Assembly (NCBI GenBank): GCA_003524705.1
Contig: DQGV01000379.1
Coordinates: 1-6,587 of the forward strand
Origin: Anaerolineae bacterium
Lineage (GTDB): Bacteria > Chloroflexota > Anaerolineae > Anaerolineales > Villigracilaceae
Reading direction: 5' to 3'
Length of the DNA stretch: 6,587 nucleotides
Positions 1 to 5,299 of the stretch are shown piece after piece. The notes below the pieces were generated by a model, which worked only from the letters and a program-made list of their open reading frames with translations, ran no database searches and had not been told where the DNA came from. The stretch's first letter is position 1, and every line of letters starts with the position of its first letter. Position numbers and translations under genes: made by a program.

Positions 1-480
1 GACGTACAAATCCCAATTGTTGTTACGGTTGCTTTGGAACACCAAGAACTTCAAATCTGGTGAGTAGAACGGGTTAATATCATCAGCCGGGTCACTGGTA
101 ATTTGTGTTTCTCTACCAGTGAGTTGGTCAATGGTGAACAAGTCAAAACGACCATTTCTATCTGATTGGAAGACCACAGTCTGTGAATCCGGTCCATACA
201 TCGGATTCGTATTATTCGACTGCGACTCTGTTAGACGTATCGCTTCGCCACTTCCGACCAAATCTGTGTAGTACAGTTCGACATTTCCATTACGGTTACT
301 TTGGAACACAACCCAAGAGTCATCTGGTGCACGACTCGGTCGGCTATCTACTGCTCCATCTTTGGATAAGTTATACAATTTGAAATCTTCTTGCCCTTCA
401 ATACCATCTAAACGGTACACTTCCAAATTATCATCACGGAAAGTGTGGAAGACCAGACATTCAATACAGGGTTGTCCAGC
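1..480 (-). repeat. TolB/PD40-like beta-propeller blades, four visible
   Basis: Four blade motifs are visible in the translation of the minus-strand lipoprotein. Their central His/Gln-Phe codon pair (read Phe then His/Gln on the minus strand) lies at 445-450, 301-306, 166-171 and 34-39, giving spacings of 48, 45 and 44 codons. Each reads roughly as P-x-x-x-P-D-x-x-x-(V/L)-V-F-(Q/H)-(S/T)-x-R-(N/D) followed by a D/E-L-(Y/F) strand, which is the PD40 (WD40-like) signature of TolB-type propellers. A usual propeller has six or seven blades, so two or more should lie beyond the left edge. Such propellers usually bind proteins or glycans at the cell surface; the ligand here is unknown. Confidence 0.75.
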
Positions 481-2943
481 CGCAGGTGCAACCACCAAAC
501 TTTCAAGGCAATTCGCTAGCGCGGCACGAGATGTGGCGTTGTTTGCATTAGTAATTGTCAAAACCAGTTGCGTAGTCGCGCCACCACTGACCACTAGATT
601 AAGCGTGCCACCTGCATTCAATTGGAAAGGTGCAGTTTGAACAATGTTTCCAGCCGCATCAGTTATGGTGTACACAAATGCCACAGGCATATTTCCACCA
701 TTATTGGTGATATTAAAGGCGGCAGTGCCAGTCTTTGTACATACACCCGTCGCAGATATTGAGGGCGGAGGTGGAGGTGCCACACAAGTTGACATATTGG
801 CTGTAGCACTCAAACCTGGGTCTTGCGGGCTGGATAATGAATATGAAGTTGATGTTCCACTTACTGTAATTGTTGTGCTTTGACCTGCAAGCAATAAGAA
901 GTTAGATGTTTGCACAACTACGCCACTTGCATCTGCTACTTCATAATCATATGGGAAGGTCATATCACCACCATTATTTGTAATAATGAAAGTGGCAACA
1001 CCTGCATTCGATGTACATGCACCTGAGGCTGAAAGCAATGGTGAGTTGATTACAATGCCACCACAAACCGTCATATCGGCAGTTGCTGTTAAAGTAGCAT
1101 CATTCGGGCTAGCAAATGTGTAAGAAGAAGAGCCTCCATTTACAGTAATCGTTGCACTATCACCTGCTTTCAATTGGAACGTGCCTTTTTGAACACTTCC
1201 GTTACTTGCATCAGTGATTTCGTAATCATAAGCAGTGGTCATATCGCCGCCGTTATTTTTCACAATAAAAGTTGCTACACCGGCATTAGAGGTACAAGCA
1301 CCACTCACAGATAAATCAGGTTGTTGAATCACAATCTGATTACATTTAGTCAAATCAGCAGTTGTGGTCAAAGAAGCATCATCAGGTGTTGAGAAGGTAT
1401 AAGAAGGTGATGTGCCACTAACCGTAATAGGAATACTATCGTTTGCCTTTAGTTGGAAACTTCCAGTTTGTACAGGAGTACCACTTGCATCTGTAATTTC
1501 GTAAGTATATGAGGTGGGCATATCGCCACCAGTGTTTGTGATTACAAATTTAGCAGTGGCAGGGTTAGAGCTAGTACAAGAGCCAGCAATGGATAAAGAA
1601 GGCGGTGTTGAAGGTGTATTTGTTGGCGTGGAAGTTGGTGTGTTAGTTGGCAATGGTGTGTTCGTTGGCGGCACTTTAATACAAGAGCCTGTCACTCTAA
1701 GTGTTACAGAAGAAAGTACTGTTGTATTGTACGTAACTGTCATGGTGCCATTACCAGCACCATCATAGTCTAAACTGTCACCAGGTCCCAGATTTAATGA
1801 GCCACTATCTGTCGTACCAGATGGGTCAGAATAACTAAAACCACCATTGCTCACAGCACCAGAAACATTTGTAATGACAAATGTAGCCGAAAGGTCTGGG
1901 TTACAAAATACTTGTAAATCAAGTTGACCATCTACAATGACTTCGGTAGGGGTGATAGTAAACGTTGAAGTCGGTAAAGGAGTCTCACTTGGAGTCAGTG
2001 TAGGAGCAGGTGTATTGGTTGGGCGTGGTGTTCTTGTTATTGTAGCAGTTGGCGAAGGACCAGGTGTTACTGTATTCGTTGGGGTTCGAGTTGGCCTTGG
2101 TGTACGGGTGCTAGTAGGTGTTGGTGATGGACCAGGTGTAATTGTGCTAGTTGCTGTGTTAGTCGGTCTCGGAGTTCTGGTCAAAGTCGCTGTTGGAGAA
2201 GGTCCAGCGGTATTTGATGCAGTTGGGGTAAAACTAGCAGTTGCTGTAATCGTAGGCGGGAGCGGCAAACAAGTGCCAGTTGCTTCCAAATTCACTTGTT
2301 GCAATTGAGAAGTTGAATATGCCACACTTACTGTAGCATTTCCCGCAGCAGTTATTCTTTCTGTATCTCCATTATCAAGGTCAAGCGAAAAAGTTTGAGA
2401 AGGCTTCCCCGGCTCACTAACTGTATAAGACCCACCCACCAGTGGTCCACCATTATTGGCAATAGTAAAAGTTGCTGACAAGTTATTATTACATTTCACA
2501 CTTAAACCAATATAGGGGTCGTTAACTACACTCTGTGCAAGTGCTATAGCAGTTGCAGTAGCTGTTGGAGTAAATGTTTGAGTCACACTCTCAGTTGGTG
2601 TTTCTGTAGCGGTAGCATTTGGATCAGGCGTTTCCGTTGCCACGACAGCAGTCGGGTCAGGTGTTTCTGTTGCCACGACAGCATTTGGATCAGGTGTTTC
2701 TGTAGCAGAAGATTCCTCAGTAGAGGTAGGAGCTTCTTCCGTTTGAGGCTCTTCCGTCTCTGGCTCTTCTGTTTGAGGTTCTTCTGTTTCAATTTCCTCA
2801 GTAGGAGGCGCCTCTTCTGTAGTTTCTTCTCCACCTGTGCCAGGTAAAATCTCGCCCGCTGGCGCACATGCCGCCAACAATAGCGCAAAAACGATGGCTA
2901 AAGAGAAAATCTTGAAAAGTATGGAATAATTCTGTTTTTGCAT
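1..2943 (-). CDS. Large multidomain surface lipoprotein with six cysteine-paired beta-sandwich-like domains and a TolB-like propeller (C-terminus outside window)
   Basis: The frame is open for 981 codons from ATG 2943 to the left edge, and I checked every triplet for stops. Residues 1-26 form a lipoprotein signal peptide: Lys at 3 and 11, a hydrophobic core, and lipobox L23-A24-A25-C26. Next come a Glu/Thr/Pro stalk (about 27-140), domain A (about 144-227), a Thr/Pro linker (about 228-337), domain B (about 338-424), a short Thr/Pro linker, and four tandem domains of about 93 residues (448-812). After a C-I-E-C motif come propeller blades (about 830 onward) with repeated VFQSxRNxxxxLY motifs typical of PD40/TolB repeats. 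The domains resemble CARDB or Ig-like beta-sandwiches by pattern (ATFxITNxGG, then a Ser/Thr-rich strand); that fold is inferred. ATG 2943 is preferred because AGAGG lies 4 nt upstream and Lys-Gln precede the hydrophobic core. An in-frame ATG at 2958 has no clear ribosome site. The likely role is extracellular binding or scaffolding; no enzymatic motif is seen. Divergent from the binding-protein gene at 3204. Confidence 0.9.
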   Translation of the reverse strand, partial: MQKQNYSILFKIFSLAIVFALLLAACAPAGEILPGTGGEETTEEAPPTEEIETEEPQTEEPETEEPQTEEAPTSTEESSATETPDPNAVVATETPDPTAVVATETPDPNATATETPTESVTQTFTPTATATAIALAQSVVNDPYIGLSVKCNNNLSATFTIANNGGPLVGGSYTVSEPGKPSQTFSLDLDNGDTERITAAGNATVSVAYSTSQLQQVNLEATGTCLPLPPTITATASFTPTASNTAGPSPTATLTRTPRPTNTATSTITPGPSPTPTSTRTPRPTRTPTNTVTPGPSPTATITRTPRPTNTPAPTLTPSETPLPTSTFTITPTEVIVDGQLDLQVFCNPDLSATFVITNVSGAVSNGGFSYSDPSGTTDSGSLNLGPGDSLDYDGAGNGTMTVTYNTTVLSSVTLRVTGSCIKVPPTNTPLPTNTPTSTPTNTPSTPPSLSIAGSCTSSNPATAKFVITNTGGDMPTSYTYEITDASGTPVQTGSFQLKANDSIPITVSGTSPSYTFSTPDDASLTTTADLTKCNQIVIQQPDLSVSGACTSNAGVATFIVKNNGGDMTTAYDYEITDASNGSVQKGTFQLKAGDSATITVNGGSSSYTFASPNDATLTATADMTVCGGIVINSPLLSASGACTSNAGVATFIITNNGGDMTFPYDYEVADASGVVVQTSNFLLLAGQSTTITVSGTSTSYSLSSPQDPGLSATANMSTCVAPPPPPSISATGVCTKTGTAAFNITNNGGNMPVAFVYTITDAAGNIVQTAPFQLNAGGTLNLVVSGGATTQLVLTITNANNATSRAALANCLESLVVAPAAGQPCIECLVFHTFRDDNLEVYRLDGIEGQEDFKLYNLSKDGAVDSRPSRAPDDSWVVFQSNRNGNVELYYTDLVGSGEAIRLTESQSNNTNPMYGPDSQTVVFQSDRNGRFDLFTIDQLTGRETQITSDPADDINPFYSPDLKFLVFQSNRNNNWDLYV
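505..1602 (-). repeat. Four tandem ~93-codon domain repeats in the large lipoprotein
   Basis: The first cysteine codon of each copy is at 1576, 1294, 1015 and 739, so copies repeat every 94, 93 and 92 codons. Shared landmarks are S-x-(S/A)-x-G-x-C-T at the start, A-x-F-x-(I/V)-x-N-x-G-G-(D/N)-M, then (Y/F)-x-Y-x-(I/V)-x-D-A, V-Q, F-x-L and a late cysteine (1342, 1063, 784, 508). Copies 2 and 3 are the most alike: both begin GACTSNAGVATFI. The repeat is in frame, consistent with duplication of a domain-coding unit. Two more divergent relatives lie upstream in the same protein (about 2265-2517 and 1672-1932). Confidence 0.85.
1990..2205 (-). repeat. Three exact-period 72-bp repeats coding a Thr/Pro linker
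   Basis: Three units of 72 bp (24 codons) begin at Gly codons ending at 2205, 2133 and 2061. Each unit encodes GPSPT, then a Thr-rich stretch, then TRTPRPT and a Thr/Pro tail. The anchor ggNgaNggNccagNggt recurs at 2195, 2123 and 2051. The period is a multiple of three, so copy-number change would lengthen or shorten the linker between domains A and B without breaking the frame. Such Thr/Pro linkers are typically extended, and in some bacteria they carry O-linked sugars; glycosylation here is only a possibility. Confidence 0.85.
2615..2713 (-). repeat. Three 33-bp repeats coding an ETPDP-type stalk
   Basis: The gca anchor recurs at 2615, 2648 and 2681, a constant 33-bp step. The encoded unit is 11 residues, ETPDPxAVVAT or a close variant; the copy next to 2615 ends ATAT instead of VVAT. 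The third copy merges into TEESSATE. Together with the neighbouring five-residue Thr-Glu-Glu-Pro repeats (about 2720-2822) it forms the acidic stalk directly after the lipidated cysteine. This would hold the folded domains away from the membrane. Confidence 0.8.
2720..2822 (-). repeat. Short Thr-Glu-Glu-Pro stalk repeats
   Basis: On the minus strand this stretch encodes repeated TEEP(Q/E) and TEEAP units, a period of five codons (15 bp) around the motif (G)AAGAGCC/GAAGAACC. It is the membrane-proximal, strongly acidic part of the lipoprotein stalk. It lies a few residues after lipobox Cys26. Confidence 0.7.
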
Positions 2944-2947
2944 AGGA

Positions 2948-2952
2948 CCTCT
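2948..2952 (-). promoter_or_regulatory. Ribosome binding site of the large lipoprotein gene
   Basis: Read on the minus strand, AGAGG is followed by TCCT and then ATG at 2943. The spacer of 4 nt is short but workable. It supports ATG 2943 over the in-frame ATG at 2958, which has only A/T-rich sequence before it. Confidence 0.55.
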
Positions 2953-3145
2953 AATCATTTCAACATATTAGCGATAGATTGCTCTTAATTCACAGTGTTA
3001 GTGGTAAAAATAGGGAGAAAAGGGTCGACCATTTCTGTAACCAGACTAGACACTAGACAGCAGTACCATTATATTCCGCAACTCATCAATATTCACTAGA
3101 ATAATATAAACTTGCAATTCAGTAAGGTCAAAAAATAAACTACAC

Positions 3146-3151
3146 TATAAT
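3146..3151 (+). promoter_or_regulatory. Candidate -10 box for the half-size binding-protein gene
   Basis: This is a perfect TATAAT, 49 bases before the start codon at 3204. At the usual 17-bp spacing I find no good TTGACA match, so it may rely on an activator or be fortuitous in A/T-rich DNA. A second TATAAT-like hexamer at 3182-3187 lies too close to the ribosome site to be the main promoter. Confidence 0.4.
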
Positions 3152-3190
3152 CTGTAAACCAAAAGCCAAATTAACGGCAACTATAATAAA

Positions 3191-3196
3191 TGAGGA
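3191..3196 (+). promoter_or_regulatory. Ribosome binding site deciding the start at 3204
   Basis: TGAGGA lies 7 nt before ATG 3204 but only 4 nt before the adjacent ATG 3201. The spacing favours the second of the two consecutive methionines, although the difference is one residue. Confidence 0.6.
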
Positions 3197-3203
3197 ATGT
3201 ATG

Positions 3204-3974
3204 ATGAAAAAACACCTACTTCTAACAATATTGATTGTTCTCCTAGTGCTCACTGGATGTCAGCCCCAACAGGACGCTTCAGATTCTACCCCATCACCTG
3301 ATTCTACATCCCAAGCAGAATCTTCTCCTGAGCAAGGCGAAGGCATGGCAATCAGTTCAGCCATCGTTCTCGACCCAGCAACAACAGAAGATGCCGACTC
3401 ATTACTAGTCAGCAAATACATATATGAAGGTCTAGTCACACTAGACGAAAGTGGCAACGTCCAACCAGCTATCGCCTCCTCATGGATTGTCTCAGACGAC
3501 CAACTGGACTACATTTTTGAAATTCGTCCCAATGCCACATTCAGTGACGGAACCCCTATCACCACAGACATTATCGTAGATAATTTCAATCGCTGGTTTG
3601 ACCCCCAAAGCCCATTGCATGGCGATGGAAATTACCCAACTTGGTTAGAAAAATTCCTCGCCTTTAACGGCGAGCGCGATGCTGATGACCGCGCCGTTTC
3701 TTTAGTAGATGGCATTCAAAAGGTTGACGTTAATACCGTATTGATTCACCTCACCCGCCCGGTACCAGAAATGCTTGAATATCTTGCCCACCCTGCTTTT
3801 AGTATCTTGCATCCAGATGCATTGTCTTCTTCTAGTTATGGAACGCAAGATAGCACGATCATTTCCAGTGGTGCATACATCGTCTCAAACTGGGATGATT
3901 CAGGCTTAACACTTAGCCCAAATCCAAATTACTGGAATCCAGTTACAGATGAAATAAATTTTGATTGGAAGTAA
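3204..3974 (+). CDS. Half-size family 5 solute-binding lipoprotein (DppA/OppA type, N-terminal part only)
   Basis: Encodes 256 residues. The lipoprotein signal peptide is MKK plus a Leu/Ile core with lipobox L16-T17-G18-C19, followed by a Ser/Pro/Glu/Gln linker (20-47). From residue 48 the protein follows the N-terminal part of SBP_bac_5 proteins: an LDPA segment (56-59), IYEGL (73-77), PxIAxSW (88-94), FSDGTPIT (113-120), a VDxxTVxIxL segment, and near the end a SGAYIVSNW segment then NPNYW. Full members are about 500-600 residues and continue past this point with the second part of the lobe architecture. Here the frame stops just after the (D)EI-x-F element and a terminator hairpin follows. 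Full members bind peptides or similar ligands for an ABC importer; no permease or ATPase gene is visible here. It may be a truncated paralogue, a decaying gene, or a single-lobe protein with a new role. The intact frame, signal peptide, ribosome site and terminator argue that it is expressed. Confidence 0.85.
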   Translation: MKKHLLLTILIVLLVLTGCQPQQDASDSTPSPDSTSQAESSPEQGEGMAISSAIVLDPATTEDADSLLVSKYIYEGLVTLDESGNVQPAIASSWIVSDDQLDYIFEIRPNATFSDGTPITTDIIVDNFNRWFDPQSPLHGDGNYPTWLEKFLAFNGERDADDRAVSLVDGIQKVDVNTVLIHLTRPVPEMLEYLAHPAFSILHPDALSSSSYGTQDSTIISSGAYIVSNWDDSGLTLSPNPNYWNPVTDEINFDWK

Positions 3975-3984
3975 AGAAAATTTG

Positions 3985-4018
3985 TACCGCGACATTTTCA
4001 TGTCGCGGTATTTTTTAT
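3985..4018 (+). terminator. Rho-independent terminator, probably shared by convergent genes
   Basis: A perfect 11-bp stem (taccgcgacat at 3985-3995 with atgtcgcggta at 4000-4010) has a 4-nt loop. On the plus strand a run of T with one A follows (4011-4020). It begins 11 bases after the stop of the binding-protein gene. On the minus strand the same stem lies just after the stop of the MogA/MoaB-type gene and is followed by CAAATTTTC, a weaker U-tract, so it may end both transcripts. Confidence 0.92.
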
Positions 4019-4510
4019 TTAATGAGATTTTTCTGAATTGGGGTCGTCAGTGAGTAATTGCACGGCGTGAGGTAGTAGCGGGAAAATAAAACCTAAATTT
4101 TCCACTGCGCCTTTTGGGCTTCCGGGCAAATTAATGATTAACGTTTTTCCACGAATACCTGCAACTGCACGTGAAAGCATGGCATGTTTTGTTTTTTTCA
4201 AACTTTCGGCGCGCATATATTCTGCTAAACCTGACGCTTCTTTTTGAATTACAGCTTTCGTGGCTTCAGGAGCAATATCTCGTGGAGCAAAGCCTGTGCT
4301 TCCAGTGGTGAGAATGACATCAAAATCGCCGCTATCTGCCCATTGGATTAATGTGTCGCGAATAACAGATTCTTCATCAGGTAAGATAATGCTTCGGGTG
4401 ACTGAGCAGTTTTCCCCTTGAATAAATGAAGCGAGTGCAGGACCAGATTCGTCTTCACGCTCGCCACGTGATGAACGGTCAGATAGAGTCAAAATTCCGA
4501 ATCGAATCAT
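4019..4510 (-). CDS. moaB: MogA/MoaB-family molybdopterin adenylyltransferase-type protein
   Basis: Encodes 163 residues, the usual length for this family. MogA-type enzymes adenylate molybdopterin before metal insertion in molybdenum cofactor synthesis; MoaB is the common bacterial and archaeal relative. Visible motifs are GILTLSDR (5-12), the P-D-E segment at 44-46, TTGSTGFAPRDIAPEAT (68-84) with the Asp of PRD at 78, SR at 113-114, and NLPGSPK (127-133). The usual TTGGTG has Ser in place of the second Gly (71), and the usual TPEA is APEA. ATG 4510 is preferred: it gives the standard family N-terminus, whereas a longer frame would need a TTG start inside the upstream gene. It begins 1 nt after the stop of the acetyltransferase gene and has only a weak AAAGAA ribosome site, so coupled translation is likely. 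No other molybdenum cofactor gene is in view. mogA is an equally possible name. Confidence 0.88.
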   Translation of the reverse strand: MIRFGILTLSDRSSRGEREDESGPALASFIQGENCSVTRSIILPDEESVIRDTLIQWADSGDFDVILTTGSTGFAPRDIAPEATKAVIQKEASGLAEYMRAESLKKTKHAMLSRAVAGIRGKTLIINLPGSPKGAVENLGFIFPLLPHAVQLLTDDPNSEKSH

Positions 4511-4511
4511 T

Positions 4512-4940
4512 TTAAAATTCTTTTGCAAAAACTAAATCTTCAGGTTGGTGCTTCCAACCTTGTTTTTTATAAAATTCAATGGCGTGGGTGTTATCGGAAA
4601 ATACCAAAAGTAAACACTTAATGCAACCTTTGGCTTGTAACTTTTTTTCTATTTCGCTCAGTAGTTGACTAGCGATTTTTTGACGGCGAAAGTTTTGATG
4701 CACAGCAAGGTGATAGACGAAACCACGTCGCCCATCAAATGCGCCAATGACAGTGCCTATAATTTGATTTTCTTTTTCTGCCACTAAAAATAAATCTGGG
4801 TTGCGTTGGATTTTCTTTTTTATTTCTTCAGGCGAATCGGATTTCCCCACATTCATTCCAATTTCAATTTCTTTCCACAAATTCAAAACGCGCTCGTAAT
4901 CTTCATCAAAAGAAAATTCGCGGATATGAAAGTTGCTCAT
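4512..4940 (-). CDS. GNAT-family N-acetyltransferase, YpeA-like
   Basis: Encodes 142 residues. GNAT enzymes transfer an acetyl group from acetyl-CoA to an amine on a protein or small molecule; the substrate here cannot be told. The order of elements is as in E. coli YpeA: an N-terminal IREF...LW segment (6-22), LFLVAE (50-55), IIGTVIGAFDGRRGFVY (60-76), the beta-4 strand HLAVH (77-81), the acetyl-CoA loop FRRQKIASQLL (84-94), and a C-terminal DNTHAIEFYKKQGW (116-129). The loop is odd: the usual R-G-x-G-(I/L)-A glycines are replaced by Arg86 and Lys88, which may weaken cofactor binding or mark a variant. ATG 4940 overlaps the preceding stop as ATGA, and the family N-terminus begins here; an extension to 5027 would only read response-regulator DNA in another frame. 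It lies between the response regulator and the MogA/MoaB gene in one operon. Confidence 0.88.
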   Translation of the reverse strand: MSNFHIREFSFDEDYERVLNLWKEIEIGMNVGKSDSPEEIKKKIQRNPDLFLVAEKENQIIGTVIGAFDGRRGFVYHLAVHQNFRRQKIASQLLSEIEKKLQAKGCIKCLLLVFSDNTHAIEFYKKQGWKHQPEDLVFAKEF

Positions 4941-5299
4941 GCTGAAATCGTTTGTTTCAAAAGGCTGATGAGGTCGTCGGGCATGTACGGTTTGAGTAAG
5001 AAACCGTTTGCGCCGCGATTCATACATTCTTCTTTGACGCTTGCACCAGAAGACATGATAACGCGTATATCGCGCGTTTCACTTTGACCTCGAAGTTCAT
5101 CTAAAATATCTAATCCGTTTTGAGCACCCAAATGAAAATCCAACAATAAAACAATTGGTTTTTCTTTTTTCACTTCTTCAGGGATGTTTGCATCCGCATG
5201 AACCGCAATCACTTCAAACCCTTCCATTTTGAGAAGGGTTTTCAGCAATGAGACCATTGTGATGTCATCTTCTGCGAGCATTATTTTTTTGTTTGACAT
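4937..5299 (-). CDS. Single-domain response regulator (CheY-like receiver)
   Basis: Encodes 120 residues, just one receiver domain with no output domain. Key residues are all present: acidic pocket E10-D11-D12, phosphoacceptor D54 in LLLDFHLG, switch Ser84 in MSSGA, and Lys103 in LLKPY. Such proteins relay phosphate or act by binding a partner; no histidine kinase is in the window. The start at ATG 5299 lies inside the end of lon (35-nt overlap). An AAAGG about 9 nt upstream, formed by the Lys codons of lon, could serve as ribosome site. It ends at TGA overlapping the acetyltransferase ATG. Its function is not clear from context; nearby proteolysis and acetylation genes suggest regulatory work but do not prove it. 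Confidence 0.93.
   Translation of the reverse strand: MSNKKIMLAEDDITMVSLLKTLLKMEGFEVIAVHADANIPEEVKKEKPIVLLLDFHLGAQNGLDILDELRGQSETRDIRVIMSSGASVKEECMNRGANGFLLKPYMPDDLISLLKQTISA

Larger units (their letters stand above)
2944..3200. other. Divergent intergenic region between two lipoprotein genes
   Basis: No gene is seen in these 257 bases. They hold the start signals of both divergent genes. Visible elements are a TAATAT box on the minus strand near 2965-2971, the 8-bp palindrome ggtcgacc at 3023-3030, a perfect 7-bp tandem repeat (actagac twice, 3045-3058), and a consensus TATAAT at 3146-3151 on the plus strand. The palindrome or tandem repeat could be operator sites, but this rests on position alone. 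Confidence 0.5.

Noticed and set aside
183..2308. Several plus-strand open frames, among them a Val/Gly-rich one at 1937-2308
   Set aside because: They are mirror frames of the repeat-rich minus-strand lipoprotein. The Val/Gly pattern is the reverse complement of Thr/Pro codons.
2615..2713. 33-bp repeats as a CRISPR array
   Set aside because: The copies are directly adjacent with no spacers and are in frame within a coding region.
2578..2888. Open frames on both strands with Lys/Gln-rich or Cys/Phe/Arg-rich translations
   Set aside because: They are out-of-frame readings of the Glu/Thr/Pro stalk, which is in frame with the lipobox and the rest of the 981-codon gene.
3975..4018. Remnant of the missing half of the binding protein after its stop
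   Set aside because: Only 44 bases separate the gene from the next one, and most of them form the terminator hairpin.
4511..4528. Longer MogA/MoaB protein starting upstream
   Set aside because: It would need a TTG start inside the acetyltransferase gene. The family N-terminus begins at ATG 4510.
4941..5027. N-terminal extension of the acetyltransferase to 5027
   Set aside because: The extra residues are an out-of-frame reading of the response regulator. ATG 4940 forms a typical ATGA overlap.
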